From Trema orientale (lineage: Eukaryota; Streptophyta; Magnoliopsida; Rosales; Cannabaceae), in contig JXTC01000146.1 of the NCBI GenBank assembly GCA_002914845.1, positions 442,002 through 506,001 on the forward strand: a stretch of 64,000 nt of DNA, read 5' to 3'. The notes under the pieces are model-generated. The model did not search any database and was not told where the DNA came from. It was given only the letters and a program-made list of their open reading frames with translations. Positions 1-10,417 of the stretch are shown here, in pieces; the first letter of the stretch is position 1, and each line of letters starts with the position of its first letter. The position numbers were made by a program, and so were the translations under genes.

Positions 1-556
1 AAGGACTCTGTATTGTATTAATTAAGCATAATATTGTATTTAGTTGTACTTTTGTATTGTATTATTTAATACGATATCAAAATCTGATATAATACGAAAA
101 GTATTATCTAAATACAGAATAAAAGATCTGTATTACACTATATTACATAATTTTAACTTTAACATAGTATTGTATAATACCCACTCTCGTCACTTTTTCT
201 GTTCTTAATTTCTCTCTCATCACTTTCTCTCTCATGTCACTTTATCCCTTCCAAAAGTGGTATATTTCTTAAAAAAATGTAAAGTGGTACTTTTCTAAGT
301 TTATATCTAAAAAGTGATTTTTGGTAAATAAATTTTGAAAAACTGGTAAATTTACAAGTGGTATTTCCCTAAATATTTTTTGAAAATGATATTTTTCTAA
401 GTAAATTTTTTAAAAAAATGATATTTTTCAAAATTAACTTGTTAATACAACGTCCTAGTACAAATGTAAAACCAAACATAGTACTGTAATATAATACCAT
501 ACAATACAACCCACTATAATATATCAAATATATACGGCGCACCAAACGTGTCCTAA
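1..556. repeat. MITE-like AT-rich repeat, left end outside window
   Basis: The stretch is rich in TATTGTATT / AATACAATA alternations on both strands. On its right side it ends near 540-556 with GCACCAAACGTGTCCT, which read from the other strand starts GGACACGTTTGGTGC. Ends of the type GGnCnCGTTTGGT followed by TATTGTAT-like DNA are typical of small non-autonomous DNA transposons in plants. The matching left terminus is not clearly present, so the element may begin before the window. No protein-coding frame is seen. The family assignment is inference. Confidence 0.35.
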
Positions 557-886
557 AGGTAATAAGTTATGTAAATCATTAACAAAGGGAAAAAGTCATA
601 AGAGCCGCATTAAATATACCCATTTTATAGATATGATATTCTAGGAGAAACTCTATTCTTGAAGCAATTATTAAATCTTAAGTTTGTTCTGCATTGAAAT
701 CAGTTTGGACTCTATAGCTGTATATTAGCATATTTAGCATGTTTCAATAGATATTTGAGGCAAGTTCACTCAATTCCCACATTTGTATTTTCTTCTTCTT
801 ACTTATGTTCTTTAAATTAAAAATAAAAATAAAACTTATTATTGGGGCATACAATATGTGTACTTTGTAGAACTAAATGGGTTTCC

Positions 887-3800
887 TTATTGGGGACTAT
901 GATCATGAGTAATGGAGGATGCTTGTAATTCTTCAAGACTTCGACCCTTGGTCTCTGGTACCATCCTCCAACTGAACAAAACAACAGCACCAGTAACGCC
1001 CGCAAATATGAAAAATGTACCTGTTACAAGAACCAAAAATAAATAAATAAATAAATAAATAAAACAACTTTTTTCGCTAATATAAAATCTTCAATGAGGT
1101 TCGAATCCTTCAACCTCTATCCAAAAAAAAAAAAAATGGGAAGGAATTATAGGCAATGTACAAGACATGCGGGGGAAAGAGTCACCAGCTGAACTCCATT
1201 CAAATATGAAGTTGAAAGTATAGGAATTGATCCATCCACTAATCAAGGAAGCCACAGTTAAGAAACTTCCTGCTGCACCTTTTATGTTTATGGGAAATAT
1301 CTGAAGAAACCCATGATCAGTGATCACCTCTTTTACCATATCTATAATAGTAGTCTTGATAAAAAAAATTATAACAAGATGTATTATATTGTACAAATGG
1401 AACAAAAGAAAAGAAAAATGTTAAAAGTTAACATACCTCCAAGGATATAATCCATGGTATTCCTTCCAAACCAAGGTTAATAAAGCCGAAGCTTACCTAT
1501 AGTTGAAGGTTCATGTGTACGATCATTATAAGTACTTATTTTAAATCAAAAGTCACAACGTGTGTAAAACATGAGACGCTTTATGTGATTTTTTTTTATG
1601 TGAGTTTTGGCTGTATTATCATTTTCGAAAAATAATTGATTCTCCGTGGCCCACCTACCTACCTAATAAATAAGTGGACTAGAATGTTTCAAAGTCATTT
1701 TTCGGTGCTAGATAATTCAAGAAACAAAGAAAGAGAAGAAAATATCGCTTTATGTTAAGATGTGTGCTCATTAGTCATTACCAATACACCAGAAAGCGCC
1801 AAAAAGGGGGTAAGCTCTTCTCCACAATGAAGATCCTGCTCAAGACATTAATCCATGTTGAGACTTTTACAACCGAACTAGTATTACAAAACAATAAAGT
1901 GCAAAAATGATAAGGAAAATACATATCTATATATATATATATGTGTGTGTGTGTGAATAACTTGTGTAAAAGTGAACCTGTAAGAAGAATGAAAATGCAA
2001 TAAAGAAAAAACCCAGACATGTCCCAGCTGTAGATATCTGCATGGAAGAAAGGAGTTGGAATTTTAAATACTAGAACACACATTTAATTGCATTTTTACT
2101 TTAACATTATACTCATTTTCTTCATACCAGTAGAAGAGGTCGCCTTCCGAACTTGTCTATGAAACATATTTTCATTATTGCTGTTAGCATCTGTCAAAGA
2201 ATGCTTACTCTGTCTCAGAAAAAGGAACTGAAATATCGTTTAACTTGACCAAATACAACTTACAGAATAAGATACCTCAGTTATTCCAACTGCTATACTC
2301 CCAATCGTACTCGAGAAACCTGTCATACATAACAAACTTATGCTTTTATTTTCTGTAATCTGTTCTTTTCTCAACAAAACTGAAACTATAAAATCAGAGA
2401 AGTAAAAAAAAAAGGTTCAATAAGTTACCTATAGACTCTAAAATTGAACTTGTATAAGACCCTAAAGCACTAAGCCCTCCAAACTGCGGGAACACCATTA
2501 GGCCAAGTCCAATCTAATGCAGTTTCCGATAAACCAATATGTTAAACGGCATAGATATGACAAAGGTCACTTATATGTACAAGTTATGTCTATAACTTAC
2601 GATTAAACAATTCGTGTACTTCCTGTGGAATAGACTTAGAACTCCATTTTCAGAGATCCTATCTGAGTATCTGGTATAATCCTATGAAACATTGAATCTA
2701 ATTTCATTCCTTTTATCAGGAAAGAAAAAAAAAAATTATGCTAAAAGATTTAGCATAAAAGTTATCATAGTAAAGTTATCACCATGATTTCTGCTAGTTC
2801 TTGAGAAATATCAGTCTTTTCTCCCCTGATGTGTTTTAGAGCCTTTTTGGACTCTTCAGCTTTACCAATTTTCGTCTGCAGAAAACTTTAGTCATCAGTT
2901 TAGCATCTCAAATGCAGAGTCGTCAGGAGTTTCACGTAGTGATCAGTTTTTCTCATTGGCTTTTCACTTGTTTTTGTCTCCCCTTTCTTTTTCTGTTGTT
3001 CTTAAACGCATCGCACAAGCAATTACTGGTAAATTAACAGAATTTAGAGATTTCAATACAGACTTTTGGATCACACTCACCAGCCATCTAGGAGACTCGG
3101 GTATGACTAACAAGCCTAGCAGCTGTAATAGAAATGGAACAATTCCTGGAAGTAAATTCACATGTGAGGCATTTTACTATACCCGAAACACATTTTTTTA
3201 CCTTTTATAGTAGAAATGTCAATGCATATTCCAAGAAACGTTAACCTATTAGTGCTAAGGTGCGCCAGTTGAGAAGAGAACCAATGAAGAAAAAAAGTGC
3301 TTTGCCACAGCTCAGCAGCAACTGTAAATTGGAGATCACATTGGCACAAAACGAATGACAAGCAAAACATATATATCATCAAAACAATACATTTGATTAA
3401 ACTTGAGTATCTAGCTACATACAACACTTAATGACATGAACGTTCCTCTCAAATTCTTTGGGGTGATTTCAGAAATATATACAGGTGCCTGCGTGCAGCA
3501 ATATATTGCAAAGAGTCATTTGTAAATAAATGTTCAGTAAAGGTTAGGCAATGAAACTGCATGGTACCGAATTACCGCATAAGAAACCAGTCCCACTCCA
3601 CATCCCACTGAGAATCTTCCGACATCAAGGCACAACGGACCCTTTAAATTAACAAGCATTATACATAATGTCATAATTTGGTTTGAGCTGCTACAACATA
3701 TAATTTGGCTTGATCGAAGTTATATTTTGATACTCATTTTCATATATTTTATTTAAATTCTCATTTTCATATTTCATGCATAGGATCTAAACATGAGAAT

Positions 3801-5043
3801 TGACAAGTCCATGATTCTTAGAATTTATGTGAATGGCACTCAATTACACTGAAATTCGTTCTTACACATAATTAAGCAATGAGTAAGAAATAGAAACCTT
3901 TGCAAATGCTATGGCAAGCCACCCCATGATGCAGAATAAAGCTGAAACCGCAATCGCCTGCATCTCAAAATCAGCCAAAATATTAGTGTAGTGTTCGTAC
4001 CATTAATCTTTTACCAAAACATGTGTAAATATGGCTTACACGAGAAAATAATTACTTACACGTCTCCGACCAACAAAATCTGCTAGTTTTCCGCTCCATA
4101 TTGTTCCAAATATTGATCCAAGAATAGATGTTGAAACAAACGTTGAATACTGCATCATTGGGTTCAAAATGTTACACTAGACAAGAATTGTTGAGATTTT
4201 CTTGAACAAAATTTTGAGAAGATTTCCACAATCTATTTCACTTTCTAAAAGAAAACAAAAAAAAAATGAAATTGTTACCGAACAAATTCCAAGGAACTTG
4301 GGAAAAACTAAACCAAAATGGTTTTGATTACAGTCTGATTTATGGTATCAAATGAATCCACCATGATGAACAAATTTATNATGAGTAAAAACTAAAACCA
4401 TTTCCTTTTCGAAAGAGAGTTAGGATTCAAAACCCTGTACAGAGTACGAGGTATGTGGTGTAATTACAATCTAATGAACCTAATGCACTCAAATTTTGCT
4501 TTTACCTCTTCCAAAGTAAGGCCTAGTTCATTTACAATTCCAGACTCTGCTGGTGACGTATATCCCACCTGCAAAAGCAAAATCATACATAGAAGATATA
4601 TACTTGAACACAGCACTCAATTCAATTAGTTCAAAATTACACTTGAGAATATATATTCTCCCTTCAAAGTAAAAATGGACTCTTATAGCACCAATTAACT
4701 GAGACTTCAGCCTAACTAAGAAATGTTGCTGGACTGTATACACTGACAAATATATGAATTTGACCAACGTTCAATATCACTATCATATTTATCAGTATTC
4801 AGTAATACACATATGTAAATATTATTTGATTTCTGAACGTATAAAAACTGTTAATGAAATGGTACTCACAACATTTCCAAGAGCAAAAGCACCACAGTAG
4901 ACAACGAAAGTGCTAAAAATGACAGCAGAAGTAACCGAGGATGATGACGACGAGGCATCGGTACTGCCTTTGCCGTTGTTGTCAAATTCTATTTCTTTGA
5001 CAAGTAATGGACTTTTCTCTGCTTCTCCTTCTTCCATGTCCAT
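887..5043 (-). CDS. ERD6-like monosaccharide transporter (MFS sugar porter), 18 exons
   Basis: Exons, in coding order: 4870-5043, 4506-4568, 4060-4149, 3898-3957, 3576-3641, 3423-3488, 3246-3321, 3081-3145, 2783-2875, 2601-2681, 2429-2513, 2276-2319, 2128-2190, 1978-2037, 1782-1835, 1437-1496, 1186-1300, 887-1020. All introns are GT-AG and the joined frame is open, giving 482 residues, the usual length of the family. Visible sugar-porter signatures are GRRR at about 106-109 (loop 2-3), PESPRWL at 214-220 (end of helix 6), DKFGRR at 333-338 (loop 8-9) and PETKGR at 460-465 (after helix 12). The N-terminus has acidic and di-leucine-like residues (EKSPLL), which in this family go with the vacuolar membrane. 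Family members move glucose or other hexoses, often out of the vacuole by proton coupling. The QQ signature of helix 7 is altered (P287-Q288). Start chosen at the first ATG; Met3 is an alternative. Family certain, substrate unknown. Confidence 0.9.
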
Positions 5044-5324
5044 GCCTTATTTCTGTACTGCATAAGCTCTTCCTCCATTCAATGGGTATTTAATTCAACG
5101 AAGCTTTCAAAATATAATAATAATAAAATTGACGGAGCAAGTATAAGAATCTTTTGGGAAAGCTGGTTGATGAAGTACTTGGTTTAAAATAATAGACCAA
5201 TTATTGTGGTTGGTGGTATGGGCAGGCACGTCTATTTTTCCCTAGTCCCGCACCATAAATTTAACCACCAGATCATATCATAGGAACAAATACGATACGG
5301 TCTCACATAACCCTGCGGGTGCAA

Positions 5325-5420
5325 GACCAAAGAGATGGTCAAAGTCTCATAAAGGTTTCTTTTTCGAATCAATTCACAGGGAACTAGACCCTTCTGGTTC
5401 ATGTGAATCTCCTCCACCAA
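5325..5420 (-). pseudogene. Short degraded scrap resembling the RKF3-like kinase
   Basis: On the minus strand this piece reads CELIRKRNLYETL. The neighbouring kinase has VCELIRNGSVYDHLF at the same place, the hinge of the kinase domain. At the DNA level TTTCGAATCAATTCACAG is shared exactly with about 6840-6858, and GATGGTCA lies just beside it in both, with a few extra bases here. The similarity fades within about 50 bases on each side. I read it as the remnant of a third, lost copy of the tandem kinase, but a chance match over so short a stretch cannot be excluded. Confidence 0.35.
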
Positions 5421-5593
5421 GCATGTACTGGATCCACTGGTGCCTTAATTTGCAGTCCTCCCATCCTTTGATTCCACTTGTTAAAGTTCGGTAACTCTTC
5501 TTGTTCGGAACTTCAGATTCAAATTTCAGAACATAAAACTTGGCTTCAGCCAGAATGACAAAGGGTCAAAGCATTTCAAATAAATGAGTGTCA

Positions 5594-5789
5594 TGCTGTA
5601 TAAGTATTGCCCACAAAATATTATGAACTAACACGCTTTATATCCATGCATTGTGATGTGGATTCATTTCCCTGAATTTAATGCCATGTTTTGCTGTATA
5701 AGTATTGCCCACAAAATATTATGAACTAACACGCTTTATATCCATGCATTGTGATGTGGATTCATTTCCCTGAATTTAATGCCATGTTT
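5594..5789. repeat. Perfect tandem duplication of a 98-bp unit
   Basis: The 98 bases starting at 5594 (TGCTGTATAAGTATTGCCCA) are repeated at 5692 with no visible difference. The second copy ends at 5789, and the first bases of a third unit (TGCTGT) follow before the sequence diverges. It lies between the transporter start and the 3' end of the first kinase. The perfect identity points to a very recent duplication, or an assembly artefact. No open frame is conserved in it. Confidence 0.95.
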
Positions 5790-6145
5790 TGCTGTTAATA
5801 TAACATGTTCTCCAAGTGTCAAGTTCAGAAGAATTGCATTCTCAAACTTGGTCTGCGAAAATATCTACAGGACTATCTATTTCCGAAACTTCAATAAAAA
5901 TTCGAATTCTACAAGTCAAAGTTTATTTCACTTCAAAATAGTGAAAGTATTTTCATATACATGTGTTATATACTTATGTTACAAAAAGGAGGGAAAAAAA
6001 GATTTCGAAACACAATTCAGCTTGGTACTAGAAGTCAAATTCGTCACTATAATTCCAAACATCTGCTTCAAGTGTTTGAACCTGAACCAGCCGTGTTATC
6101 TCTTGTGTTCACGACAGAGTGATCAATGTTAAAAGCAAAAGACTG

Positions 6146-7987
6146 CTAATCAGCCGGGTTTGGCATGTAATTCAAGCCACTGACGCTTAATGGAGCGTCC
6201 TTAGGATCAAAGTGTGATAAAAGAGGAAATGGACGGTCAGGAATTGAGGGAACTGGAGAATCATTTTCCAACATCTTGACAACATGGTCCATTGTTGGCC
6301 TAGCATAGGCTACTGGATGAGAACAGAGAACTGCAATAAGGACATATTTCTCCATTTCATTCAGTGGGCCCAACTCAGGCATGTCTTCATCAATGATATC
6401 CGACATTCTACCTTCTTTCACTAGAGACCACGACCAATCTGTCAAAAGCAAAGTTTCAGGGTTATCAAATGAAATAACTGCCTTTTGCCCACTCAAAAGC
6501 TCAAGAAGAACAACACCAAAACTGTAGACATCGCTTCTTTCGGATAATTGCCCATACATGGCGTATTCTGGGGCAACATAACCGAGTGTCCCAGCCACTT
6601 TGGTGCTCAAATGTGAAAACCCCTCTTGAGTGAACCTTGCAAGGCCAAAATCAGCCAGTTTTGGCTCAAATGTTTCATCGAGGAGTATATTACTAGCCTT
6701 AATATCCCTATGGATGATAGCTGGCTGCACCCCATAATGTAGATAAGCTAATCCAAGGGCCATTCCAAGTGCAATGTTTTGACGAGTTGGCCAACTAAGC
6801 TTCTCCTCCACTGATCCAAAAAGATGGTCATAAACGCTTCCGTTTCGAATCAATTCACAGACTATTATTCTCTGGTGGCCTTCTAGAGGCACCGTCATCA
6901 TGCAATAGCCTCTCAAAGTGAGAAGATTGACATGCTTAACACTAGCAATAACCTCCACTTCATGGGCAAAAATCTCATCCCAAGCAGCAGAGCAGTTCTT
7001 GAACCTTTTGAATGCAACTTCAGACCCATCTTCCAAAACCCCCTTGTAAACATTCCCATATCCTCCCATACCAATAATATTATGCCTAGAGAAATTCCCA
7101 GTAGCCTTTTTTATTTCCTCTAATGTGAACCTTAGCAAAGTTGTATTCCCACCAACCCTTCCCATCCCCGAAAAGGAAGCAGTCTCAGCTTGAACCCGAG
7201 CTTCGTTCCTCCTCCTCTTCCTTTTCTTGTGCCACATCCAAAGACATGAAACCACAACAACTCCCCCAATAACGCCATAGAAACACCCTGTCAAAATCCC
7301 CAGAAGCACTGCTCTCCTGTTTCTAGTCTTGGTCTTAGTCGGGACTAAATTGACCAAAAACATACACTTGGCAGTCCATATATCAGTTGGGCCGAACCTA
7401 TTAGCAAAAGCGGCAGCATACATAAAAGGATACCCATCACAAATCGGCGATCTCCCACCGCGAAAATAAGCATTTCGGACATTCAACAACCGATCCGAAC
7501 ACAACCCACATTGCCGATCATCCTTCAAAGACTGATCACACGAACCATTTATTTTCCCCAACTCTTCCCCTGAAATAAGGCCCTCAAATTGGGACCTATT
7601 TCGAATACCCAAACAACTCTCCGAAAGCAAACTTCCATTGAACCCACAACTGGACTCAATCACGAATTGGGGCATAAATTCTCTAACTAAATCCGAATAC
7701 AATTTCCAGCAAATATCCGAAACATTCTGAGGAAGGGAAAAATACCCGGTGGATTCAAGATACTCCGATCGAAGCATACTGATCCCTTGAACCACATACT
7801 GGCACTCGGTCGCGCTATCGAGCGAGGGGAATTGTTGATAGCTTTGAACGATTAGTTGTCTGAACGAGTCGAGATTCAACGGACAATCGGCTTCGCCCAA
7901 TTTAGTAACCGGAGCTCCACGAACACTGGTTACAGGGTTGATAAGCCCTAACCCTAATCCAAGAAAAATTAAGAGAAAAGGGGACAT
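6146..7987 (-). CDS. RKF3-like receptor kinase with SPARK-type ectodomain, copy 1
   Basis: A single open frame of 613 residues without introns. Order: signal peptide about 1-24; cysteine-rich ectodomain about 35-212 of the RKF3 (receptor-like kinase in flowers 3) type, with the spaced cysteines C35, C62, C93, C114, C125, C150, C160, C163, C183, C208 and several N-glycosylation sites; membrane helix about 227-251 followed by a basic stop-transfer stretch (HKKRKRRR); kinase domain about 305-575. Catalytic residues are all present: GMGGYG loop at 307-312, K327, E343, HRD 426-428, DFG 446-448, APE 472-474, so it should be an active RD-type Ser/Thr kinase of the plasma membrane. The ligand is unknown. 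It shares orientation and architecture with the gene at 10418-12373, and the two are tandem duplicates. The start is the first ATG ahead of the signal peptide. Confidence 0.92.
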   Translation of the reverse strand: MSPFLLIFLGLGLGLINPVTSVRGAPVTKLGEADCPLNLDSFRQLIVQSYQQFPSLDSATECQYVVQGISMLRSEYLESTGYFSLPQNVSDICWKLYSDLVREFMPQFVIESSCGFNGSLLSESCLGIRNRSQFEGLISGEELGKINGSCDQSLKDDRQCGLCSDRLLNVRNAYFRGGRSPICDGYPFMYAAAFANRFGPTDIWTAKCMFLVNLVPTKTKTRNRRAVLLGILTGCFYGVIGGVVVVSCLWMWHKKRKRRRNEARVQAETASFSGMGRVGGNTTLLRFTLEEIKKATGNFSRHNIIGMGGYGNVYKGVLEDGSEVAFKRFKNCSAAWDEIFAHEVEVIASVKHVNLLTLRGYCMMTVPLEGHQRIIVCELIRNGSVYDHLFGSVEEKLSWPTRQNIALGMALGLAYLHYGVQPAIIHRDIKASNILLDETFEPKLADFGLARFTQEGFSHLSTKVAGTLGYVAPEYAMYGQLSERSDVYSFGVVLLELLSGQKAVISFDNPETLLLTDWSWSLVKEGRMSDIIDEDMPELGPLNEMEKYVLIAVLCSHPVAYARPTMDHVVKMLENDSPVPSIPDRPFPLLSHFDPKDAPLSVSGLNYMPNPAD

Positions 7988-8593
7988 TTTTCGGTGAATT
8001 GGGAGCTAGGGTTTTGGTCTGCAAGTTGGACTGACCGCCATTCTTGTCTTTCTTCTTCGAATTGAGAGTCTTTACTTCAGTACAAATGGATAGCTCCCAA
8101 AGTGAGTGACTTTTTCAATTTTGAAAATTGGTTGGTTCTGGACAGTTGTTAATGGAGGGAAACGAAAAGGGTTTTTTTGGGTCTATATGGCTACACCTTA
8201 TTTTGACCTTTGGAAGTTTTGACTTTTTATGAAGATGATTTTACGCCGTCTGATTTGATGAGATCAGGAGGTATTTGACAAAGTCGTCAGACTCGGATGG
8301 CTAAGATTTGGTGTTAAATGTCTTTCTCCCTCTACTTTTTTTATTTTTTCGAAATAATTTTCCATTTGGCTCTGACTGACTTTTGTCTTTTGTAGACTTG
8401 TTCTCCTGCCATGTATTAGATTAGTTAGTTAACTTTTATTGTGTGTATTGTTTCTAGACTTATTGACAATGGGATGGGATTGCGTTCCAAATGGCTCATT
8501 GCAGCTGAGAATATTAATTATATAATTATTAGAATCCTTGTGAACTGGACTTGGTAAAACAACAATTTAATTTCTCTCAAGAAGTTATCGAAT
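7988..8593. other. Upstream region of the first RKF3-like gene
   Basis: This holds the presumed 5' leader and promoter of the minus-strand gene that ends at its start codon at 7987. CT-rich stretches near 8040-8060 on the plus strand (GA-rich on the transcript) could be leader. I see no clear TATA box at a convincing distance and no open reading frame. Confidence 0.3.
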
Positions 8594-8769
8594 AATGCTA
8601 TAGGGCACCAGTGGTGTCCAGCATCACAGTGATGTGTCAGTTTGTCACTGACTAATCATAATTATAATTTAAGTGGGACCCATGTGGGACCCAATTTATT
8701 AATTAAATCATCCAGTGACAAACAGACATGTCACTGTGGTGCTGGGCACCACTGGTGCCCCATAACATT
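8594..8769. mobile_element. Hairpin MITE with about 60-bp inverted repeats
   Basis: The left arm starts AATGCTATAGGGCACCAGTG at 8594, and the right arm, read from the other strand, starts AATGTTATGGGGCACCAGTG at 8769. The arms stay closely alike for about 60 bases (through TTTGTCACTG) around an AT-rich centre that includes the short palindrome GTGGGACCCATGTGGGACCC. This is the build of a foldback miniature transposon. No convincing target-site duplication is visible, so exact ends and superfamily are open. It carries no gene and lies in the upstream region of the first kinase. Confidence 0.75.
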
Positions 8770-10040
8770 GCTCTAATCCATAGGTTTGGCTTTATTTCAA
8801 AAATGCCAAATGGCGTACTCCCCTTTCGAAACCACCACCATTTTTGTTTTTTGTTTTTTGTTTCTGTTTTATTTTGTTTTTTTTTTTTTTCTTTTCTTCT
8901 TAGAAACCATCATCTTAAATTGACATGTTTCGACTTTTGTTACGTCAAAGTATCCTTTTTATTCTAGATTCTAACATCTATTTCAACAAATTGTGCCAAC
9001 TTATATTTGATCCACTATAGACTTTTTTGGCTTGAATACCACTAACATACGCTCTAATGATGTGTATGACCTAATCCACTCGTGGTTAAGATACTTTTTT
9101 ATTTTCTATAATTGGGTAAAAGCGTGTTTAATTATTTGACCAGACTAACACACCAATTAGTGTCCCAAAACTCACATAATTAGAGTCTTGGTATCTAATT
9201 CCATTGACCTTTTTAAGCTCTCGAAGAGTTGTAGCTTGGTGGAGAAACTATATGAATATTGTATCTCGTGTTGCGGTCGTTTTGAGCAAGGGATTGTGCA
9301 AAGTTGCAATATTTTTCAAGTAGGTAAAATTTATTTTATTATTATGCACATCAATAAAATAAAAGATATATGATTGTGCTATTCTTGATTCACTTCCACA
9401 CCTTCCCCACAAACAATTCCATTTCGGCAGCTCATATTAATATTTCACATGTATTTTAAAATAGAAACAAAAAGAGAATTCTCTTCGGCATGAATTTGTG
9501 TAATATTTTGTATAAACTAGTATGATACTTGGCTATTCACTATGTAATGTCATAATTGAAGTAGATAAAAAACAACTATATATATTTGTATAATAGAACT
9601 TCTGAATCGGAAAAATTAGGTGCTAATGAATACTGGCTAATTAACTAGTTTGGGCCTATGGATTCTACCTCTTTATAAATTTTAGTCGCCCATTAGGCCG
9701 AAGTTCTCCTATGTAGAGACACATAATAAGGCCCATGAAGCCTATTTTGTGATATTAAGAGACGTAACTTGAACCTAGATGTTACAAGTTGCGTGTAGTA
9801 TGTGTCGGAGCAGTGAGAATGCTAAGGCTAAGAGATGAGAATCATGATCAACCAATAGCATACTTAGATTATTGATCTTGTAGGTTGATCAGGTGTAAAG
9901 ACGTCAAGTGCAATTTCTTGGAAAGCTTGAGAGGTAACTCCCTAAACCCCTGAATGTTAATATGCCTCAAACATCAAATGGATATTAATTATGTTTTGCA
10001 TAATAGTAGATGAGCGATATTCATTGGTAATATTGTGATT
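8770..10040. other. AT-rich spacer between the two kinases
   Basis: Contains a T-rich run at 8850-8900 and otherwise AT-rich DNA without conserved open frames. The region around 9640-9990 has average composition but many stops in every frame. Nothing else is recognised. Confidence 0.4.
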
Positions 10041-10266
10041 TTAGTTGATTGATGGTGGCTATTCTTGTTTTATTAAAAATAACAGTTTGTACAAGGTTTA
10101 TTATTCCTTAAAATGTAGAAGGAATATTTTATCAATTTCAAAATTAAGTGAGAAGTTCTTTTCCATAATTTCTCGACTCAAGTATCGAACCATTCCGCAT
10201 ATGCAATTGCTAATGGAAATTGAAGTTGGAAAATTGGTAATACAAGTTTTGTTCTCTACAAATTAA
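10041..10266 (+). pseudogene. Possible Ty1/copia gag-pol scrap
   Basis: The short frame reads LYKVYYSLKCRRNILSISKL, which resembles the segment just before the GAG-pre-integrase domain of Ty1/copia polyproteins, where a pattern like L-R-K/R-N-L-I-S-V/I-S-K-L recurs. Downstream residues (EKFFSI) also fit that place. There is no start, no protease or reverse transcriptase nearby and no LTR, so this would be a small dead fragment. The match rests on about 25 residues. Confidence 0.35.
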
Positions 10267-10417
10267 AAATTTCCAGGACTAAATTTACACATTCCTTGTT
10301 ACGATAGTAACACAAAAGAATTGAATTAAAAGAAATTTGTATCTACATGTTCTACAGAACAAGAAACCAAAAATGATTGAACCAAGCAGGCCTACCCAGA
10401 TGTATCGTACTCATACT

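Noticed and set aside
8728..8967. 79-codon open frame on the plus strand
   Set aside because: It begins inside the right arm of the hairpin MITE and runs into a T-rich stretch that yields only Phe and Leu residues; chance frame.
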